A program made the position numbers and the translations under genes. Shown piece by piece: positions 30,548-34,343 of a DNA stretch of 34,343 nt. Positions within the stretch are counted from its first letter, which is position 1; each line of letters opens with the position of its first letter. Below the pieces are notes generated by a model. The model saw only the letters and a list, made by a program, of their open reading frames with translations. It searched no databases and was not told where the DNA came from. The DNA comes from CAXPZW01 sp964221845 (GTDB lineage Bacteria; Bacteroidota; Bacteroidia; Flavobacteriales_D; Sanyastnellaceae): NCBI GenBank assembly GCA_964221845.1, contig CAXPZW010000017.1:1-34343 (forward strand). Reading direction: 5' to 3'.

Positions 30548-32146
30548 ATGCAATTCATCGTCTTTGTGCTTGTGACCGCCCTGGTGGGGGGCGTCGCTTG
30601 GTGGGCTTCGCGCCGCACTCCCGAATCCACGGCCGACGGCTTTTACCTCGGCGGGCGCTCGTTGGGCCCTTGGGTGGTGGCGGGCTCGCTGCTGCTGACC
30701 AATTTGAGCACCGAGCAAATAGTGGGGCTCAACGGCGGGGCTTACCGCGAAGGCATATTGGTCATGGCGTGGGAAACCTTGGCTGCAGTCGCCATGGTGG
30801 TGACCGCTTTGTTTCTACTTCCCAGGTATTTGGGCGGCCAACTCACCACCATCCCCGAATTCCTGGAAAAACGGTTTGACGGCCAGGTGCGCATGTGGGT
30901 ATCTGCCCTGTTTGTGAGCGGCTACGCAATCATTCTGTTGCCCATCGTCTTATACAGTGGTGCGTTGGCCATCAACGGCATGTTTGACGTGCCCACATTG
31001 CTTGGCATGAGTAAAATCGGTGCGCTTTGGGTCACGGTTTGGGCCTTGGGCATCATCGGTAGCATCTACGCCATATTTGGTGGCCTCAAGGCCGTGGCCG
31101 TTTCGGATGCCATCAACGCCATTGGCCTGTTGATTGGAGGACTGGCCATTCCCATTTTGGGCCTCTTGATGATTGGTGAGGGCGACTTGAGCAGCGGTTG
31201 GGCCACCCTGACCGGAGCCTTGCCCGAGTCGTTCAAGGCCAAAGGCGACACCACCTCATCCATCCCCTTCAGCACCTTGTTTACAGGCATGATGCTGGTG
31301 CAACTCTTCTATTGGGGCACCAACCAGGCCATCATCCAACGCGCACTGGCCGCCCGCAGTTTGAAAGCAGGCCAGCAAGGATTAATGATTGCAGCGGTGG
31401 TCAAAATCGCAGGACCGCTCATCGTGGTGCTCCCGGGCATCATTGCGCTGTACCTCTTTGGGCCCAACCTGGAAGGCGGCGACGAGGCCTACCCGTTGCT
31501 CGTGGCCAAAGTCCTTCCCAAATGGGCGGTAGGCTTTTTTGCCGCCGTGCTCTTCGGTGCGATTCTGAGCTCGTTCAATTCCGCGCTCAACTCGGTAGCC
31601 ACCTTGGTGGGATTTGACCTTTACAAAGGCTGGGTGAATCCCGAAGCAAACGAAATCCAATCGGTCAAAGCCGGCAAGCGCTTTGCATGGGTGATTGCGC
31701 TGATGGCCATGACGGTTGCGCCGTTCTTGTACTACGCCTCCAAAGGCCTCTTCGATTACCTGCAAGAGGTCAACGGCTTCTACAACATACCCATCCTGAC
31801 CCTGATTGTGGTGGGCTACCTCACCCGAAAAGTACCCGCCCGCGGAGCCAAAGTAGCCCTGCTCTCTGGAGTGGTGCTTTACGGAGTTAGCCAGTTCATC
31901 CTCAAACCCTACTTCACAGAAACCTATGGCGAACACACCTACCCGCACTTCTTGCACGTGATGGCCATTTTGTTTGTACTCAACGTATTGATCATGCTCG
32001 CCTTTGGTTGGGGCAAACCCGCTGCCGAGCTGCCCGAATCGACGTCCGGTGCGGGTCAGGCCGCAGGTGCACCGTGGAAGGCCGCTCGCTGGGTGGGGGC
32101 CGCGGTAGTGCTTATCGTGATGTCAACCTATTTCATTTTCACCTAG
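30548..32146 (+). CDS. Sodium:solute symporter (SSS/SLC5 family)
   Basis: The 532-residue inner-membrane protein has about 13 or 14 hydrophobic segments and the SSS family pattern: ADGFYLGGRSLGPWVVAGSL near the N-terminus, TNLSTEQIVGLNGGAYREG in the discontinuous first core helix, IYAIFGGLKAVAVSDAI, the FYWGTNQAIIQRALAA segment, and AAVLFGAILSSFNSALNSVATLVGFDLYK in the sodium-site region. It is close to the SglT-type sugar/sodium cotransporters, suggesting uptake of a sugar or similar solute with Na+; the substrate is not certain. TATATTG at 30521 could be a -7 box. A weak hairpin with T residues lies after the gene. Confidence 0.93.
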   Translation: MQFIVFVLVTALVGGVAWWASRRTPESTADGFYLGGRSLGPWVVAGSLLLTNLSTEQIVGLNGGAYREGILVMAWETLAAVAMVVTALFLLPRYLGGQLTTIPEFLEKRFDGQVRMWVSALFVSGYAIILLPIVLYSGALAINGMFDVPTLLGMSKIGALWVTVWALGIIGSIYAIFGGLKAVAVSDAINAIGLLIGGLAIPILGLLMIGEGDLSSGWATLTGALPESFKAKGDTTSSIPFSTLFTGMMLVQLFYWGTNQAIIQRALAARSLKAGQQGLMIAAVVKIAGPLIVVLPGIIALYLFGPNLEGGDEAYPLLVAKVLPKWAVGFFAAVLFGAILSSFNSALNSVATLVGFDLYKGWVNPEANEIQSVKAGKRFAWVIALMAMTVAPFLYYASKGLFDYLQEVNGFYNIPILTLIVVGYLTRKVPARGAKVALLSGVVLYGVSQFILKPYFTETYGEHTYPHFLHVMAILFVLNVLIMLAFGWGKPAAELPESTSGAGQAAGAPWKAARWVGAAVVLIVMSTYFIFT

Positions 32147-32184
32147 TTGCGCTGGCAAGGATGGCAGTGATTTTTACAGGAATT

Positions 32185-32207
32185 AACCGGTGACCTCAGT
32201 CGGTTTT
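32185..32207 (+). terminator. Weak candidate terminator of the symporter gene
   Basis: AACC (32185-32188) pairs with GGTT (32202-32205) over an inner GAC/GTC pair, then four T residues. The stem is bulged, so termination strength is doubtful. Confidence 0.3.
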
Positions 32208-32238
32208 ATCCGATCTTAACGGCACCAAAACCAGTACC

Positions 32239-33933
32239 ATGAAGACTGCCCTTGCTTGGGGTGTGTTCGCAGGCCTGTTTGTGCTCGCGTTCCTGCCCGC
32301 CACCGCTCAATTCACAGATCACCAGCGCGCCGATATCCTCGAGGAAAAAGTGCGCAATGTGGCGGACCGCAACCAATTGCTCGAAGCCTTACGCTTGCCA
32401 ACCACCGAAATGGAAGGCACACGCAACGTGGAAGTGGACGGCGGCGCTGAGCCCTTTATCGCCATCGATCCCAACGACCCTTCGCACCTGGCCATCTCGT
32501 TCATGGAACCCGATTTGGATTTCCCCATCTACTGGTCCAACGACGGCGGCTTCACTTGGAATTTGAGCAGCTTTGACTGCCTGGCTGCGGCCCAAGAAAT
32601 CACTGGAGGTCAAATCCTCGGTGGCGGCGATCCCGTGCTTGAGTTCGACAAAAATGGACGCCTGCACTTGACCTGGATTTACCTGCTCGGCAGCTTTATC
32701 GACGCCAACTTCACGGTTTACTACGCCTATTCAGACGACTTCGGCGCTAGCTTCCAGCAAGACGAATCTTCGCAAGTCGTGCACACCGGCGACCTGGTGA
32801 GCTTTGATTTGATCGACCGTCAATGGATGGCTTCGGACCACACTGATAGCCCCTACTCAGGCAACGTATACATGTCAGGCGCCTACTTTGGCGAGTCCAT
32901 CACCGCAGCTGGAGAAATCGTCATGACCCTCACTCCAGATGGCGATCAGTTTGAAAATGCTGTTACCGTATACTCGGGCAACGGCTTCCAATACGGCAAT
33001 GTGAAAGTGGACGAGCAAGGCTACGTGCACCTCTCCTGCTTTGGCTTTGACGACCAGAACGGCACCTCCGGCAGCGTGGTACATGGCATTTCTACCGACG
33101 GCGGCCAAACGTTTACGACACAATTCATCGCTGAGGGCGTAGGTCATCCAAACTTAAGCGACGCCAGCCACCTGGTACACGGGCGTGAAAACGCCGCGGT
33201 CAGTATGGCGGTAACCGGCAATCATGTGCTCATCGCTTGGACCGACTTCTCAGACGACTTTGCACAGGCCTACTACGCCTACAGCACCGACAATGGCACC
33301 ACCTGGAGCGACCCCATCGCCTTTGCCGCGGACCTGTTCGAAGAAACCGACATGCACTTCATGCCCGCGCTGGGCGCCCACTGGAACCGGGTGACCGTCG
33401 GCTGGTACGTGGTAGACAGTGCAACCTTGGAAACCGATTACTACGTGATGGATTCGCAAGACAGCGGTATCACTTGGGACGCGCCTCAAGCGGTGTCTAC
33501 TGGCACCACCGACTTCAGCACCGATACAGACTTTGACTTCTACGGCGACTACAACACTGCCACCAAGTACGGCTGCAACAGCTACCATTTGTGGAGCGAT
33601 GGCAGCACAGGAAGTCCCACGGTATACGCCGTCAAAATGGACGGCTGCACCGGAACCGTCCACGTCTCAGACCTGACAGCGATCAACGCTGCTTGGCAAG
33701 TGGGCGCCTTGTACCCCAACCCGGTGCAAAATGAGGTGAACCTCCCCCTTTCGGGCAACCTGCCGCAGTACTTGGACTACGCGGTGGTGGACCTTCAAGG
33801 CAAGCGCCTACTGCACGGAGCCCTTGATCCGGAGCACCCGACTGTAGATGTATCTGGCTTGTCGGCCGGGCAGTACTTCCTGCGCATTGAAGGGTCGGAC
33901 AGCATTTACGCGGTGCGCGCATTTGTGAAGTAA
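32239..33933 (+). CDS. Secreted BNR/sialidase-like propeller protein with T9SS domain
   Basis: The 564-residue product has a signal peptide (MKTALAWGVFAGLFVLAFLPATAQ). It then has a beta-propeller of the sialidase type (about 70-465) with BNR/Asp-box-like elements (WSNDGGFTWNL, STDGGQTF, STDNGTTWSDP and SQDSGITWDAP). A C-terminal T9SS sorting domain (LYPNPVQNEVNLPL to LSAGQYFLRI) closes it. Asp-box propellers include glycoside hydrolases but also many non-enzymatic binding proteins; sialidase catalytic residues (arginine triad, FRIP motif) were not recognised, so no activity is claimed. A small membrane-protein gene starts 8 bp after its stop. Confidence 0.88.
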   Translation: MKTALAWGVFAGLFVLAFLPATAQFTDHQRADILEEKVRNVADRNQLLEALRLPTTEMEGTRNVEVDGGAEPFIAIDPNDPSHLAISFMEPDLDFPIYWSNDGGFTWNLSSFDCLAAAQEITGGQILGGGDPVLEFDKNGRLHLTWIYLLGSFIDANFTVYYAYSDDFGASFQQDESSQVVHTGDLVSFDLIDRQWMASDHTDSPYSGNVYMSGAYFGESITAAGEIVMTLTPDGDQFENAVTVYSGNGFQYGNVKVDEQGYVHLSCFGFDDQNGTSGSVVHGISTDGGQTFTTQFIAEGVGHPNLSDASHLVHGRENAAVSMAVTGNHVLIAWTDFSDDFAQAYYAYSTDNGTTWSDPIAFAADLFEETDMHFMPALGAHWNRVTVGWYVVDSATLETDYYVMDSQDSGITWDAPQAVSTGTTDFSTDTDFDFYGDYNTATKYGCNSYHLWSDGSTGSPTVYAVKMDGCTGTVHVSDLTAINAAWQVGALYPNPVQNEVNLPLSGNLPQYLDYAVVDLQGKRLLHGALDPEHPTVDVSGLSAGQYFLRIEGSDSIYAVRAFVK

Positions 33934-33940
33934 CCTCACA

Positions 33941-34153
33941 GTGGAGTCTTTCTGTGTCCTGGCCATTTTGCCGTTGCTGTTTGTCGCAACGTTGGTAGGG
34001 GTCATCCTGTTGACCACTGCCCTGCTTCAGCTTGCCGTGGGCATCAAAGACCGGGATCAACGGGCGCTACGCGTTGCCGGGTGGTGCATGTGTGCCTTTG
34101 TCTTTGGCGCTGCTTTGTTCTACGGATGGGTCTCCATGGTCCAGAATTCTTGA
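33941..34153 (+). CDS. Small two-helix membrane protein
   Basis: A GTG at 33941, eight bases after the stop of the preceding gene, opens a 70-residue frame with two hydrophobic segments (about 5-32 and 43-65) connected by a polar GIKDRDQRALR loop. This hairpin layout and the tight spacing support a real gene, but there is no ATG and no known family was recognised. Function is unknown. Confidence 0.55.
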   Translation: MESFCVLAILPLLFVATLVGVILLTTALLQLAVGIKDRDQRALRVAGWCMCAFVFGAALFYGWVSMVQNS

Positions 34154-34221
34154 GGATTCAAAGGGGGAAAGCCTTCGCTTGGTTGTATCCGAGATAGAAA
34201 CGGCCTAAGACAAAGGCACCC

Positions 34222-34343
34222 ATGCGAACCCTGTTTGCACTTCTCCTCACCCTCGCTCCAGCGCTGCTCTGGGCACAAGACGATTGCGACGTGATCGACT
34301 TCCAAGGCGCCTACCTGCACCCGTACAGCGACACCACCCTTTT
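34222..34343 (+). CDS. Secreted protein, N-terminal fragment cut by the window end
   Basis: An ATG at 34222 opens a frame that runs off the end. It encodes a convincing signal peptide (MRTLFALLLTLAPALLWAQ, cleavage expected after WAQ) and 21 residues of the mature protein (DDCDVIDFQG...). The remainder is not available, so no function can be given. Confidence 0.7.
   Translation, partial: MRTLFALLLTLAPALLWAQDDCDVIDFQGAYLHPYSDTTL

Overview
The window is a chromosomal segment of a Bacteroidota bacterium, most likely in or near the Flavobacteriales. The reasons are: several secreted proteins with the C-terminal domain of the type IX secretion system (T9SS), a complete Bat (aerotolerance) operon, promoters of the Bacteroidota type (TTG, about 19 nt, TAnnTTTG), and dense reading frames with GC clearly above 50 percent by eye. 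No phage, insertion sequence or CRISPR array was found.

Layout. 1-1911 (minus): the hsdM and hsdS (partial) genes of a type I restriction-modification system, visibly more AT-rich than the rest, followed by about 670 bp with no credible gene. 2578-4662 (plus): recA with its terminator, then a TPR lipoprotein whose 3' end overlaps a convergent secreted NHL/thioredoxin-like protein (4651-6612, minus). 6727-9952 (minus): the classical translation operon thrS-infC-rpmI-rplT, in which infC lacks any in-frame ATG and appears to start at AUA. 10009-11155 (minus): a DUF4442 hotdog protein and a MazG-like pyrophosphohydrolase, separated by a candidate structured RNA with a terminator.

11426-20384 (plus) is the main block: moxR, a DUF58 protein, an unnamed membrane protein, batA, batB, a TPR protein, batC, batD and batE. 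Six of the eight junctions are 4-bp ATGA overlaps, so the chain is probably translated in a coupled way and builds one envelope complex. It combines an AAA+ ATPase, VWA (MIDAS) proteins, TPR proteins and beta-rich membrane anchors. An SRPBCC protein follows (20616-21176). batE and the SRPBCC gene are each followed by the same hairpin plus 16-nt element.

21468-22166 is the most unusual non-coding stretch. tRNA-Ala(GGC) has a textbook promoter and terminator, and its last base begins a nested inverted repeat of 161 bp. Beyond that lies a C-rich array of degenerate tandem repeats with a 116-bp period.

22167-34343 is dominated by secreted proteins: a glucose/sorbosone dehydrogenase-like protein with PKD and T9SS domains, a thioredoxin-like T9SS protein that has lost its signal peptide, a very large CARDB-like/GEVED protein, and a BNR/sialidase-like T9SS protein. 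Interspersed are a second DUF4442 protein, a small lipoprotein, a sodium:solute symporter, a small two-helix membrane protein and a secreted protein cut by the window end. I see no clearly new multi-gene defence or metabolic system. The best candidates for undescribed biology are the repeat/palindrome structures around the tRNA, the repeated 3' element, the structured RNA candidate and the unnamed bat-operon gene.
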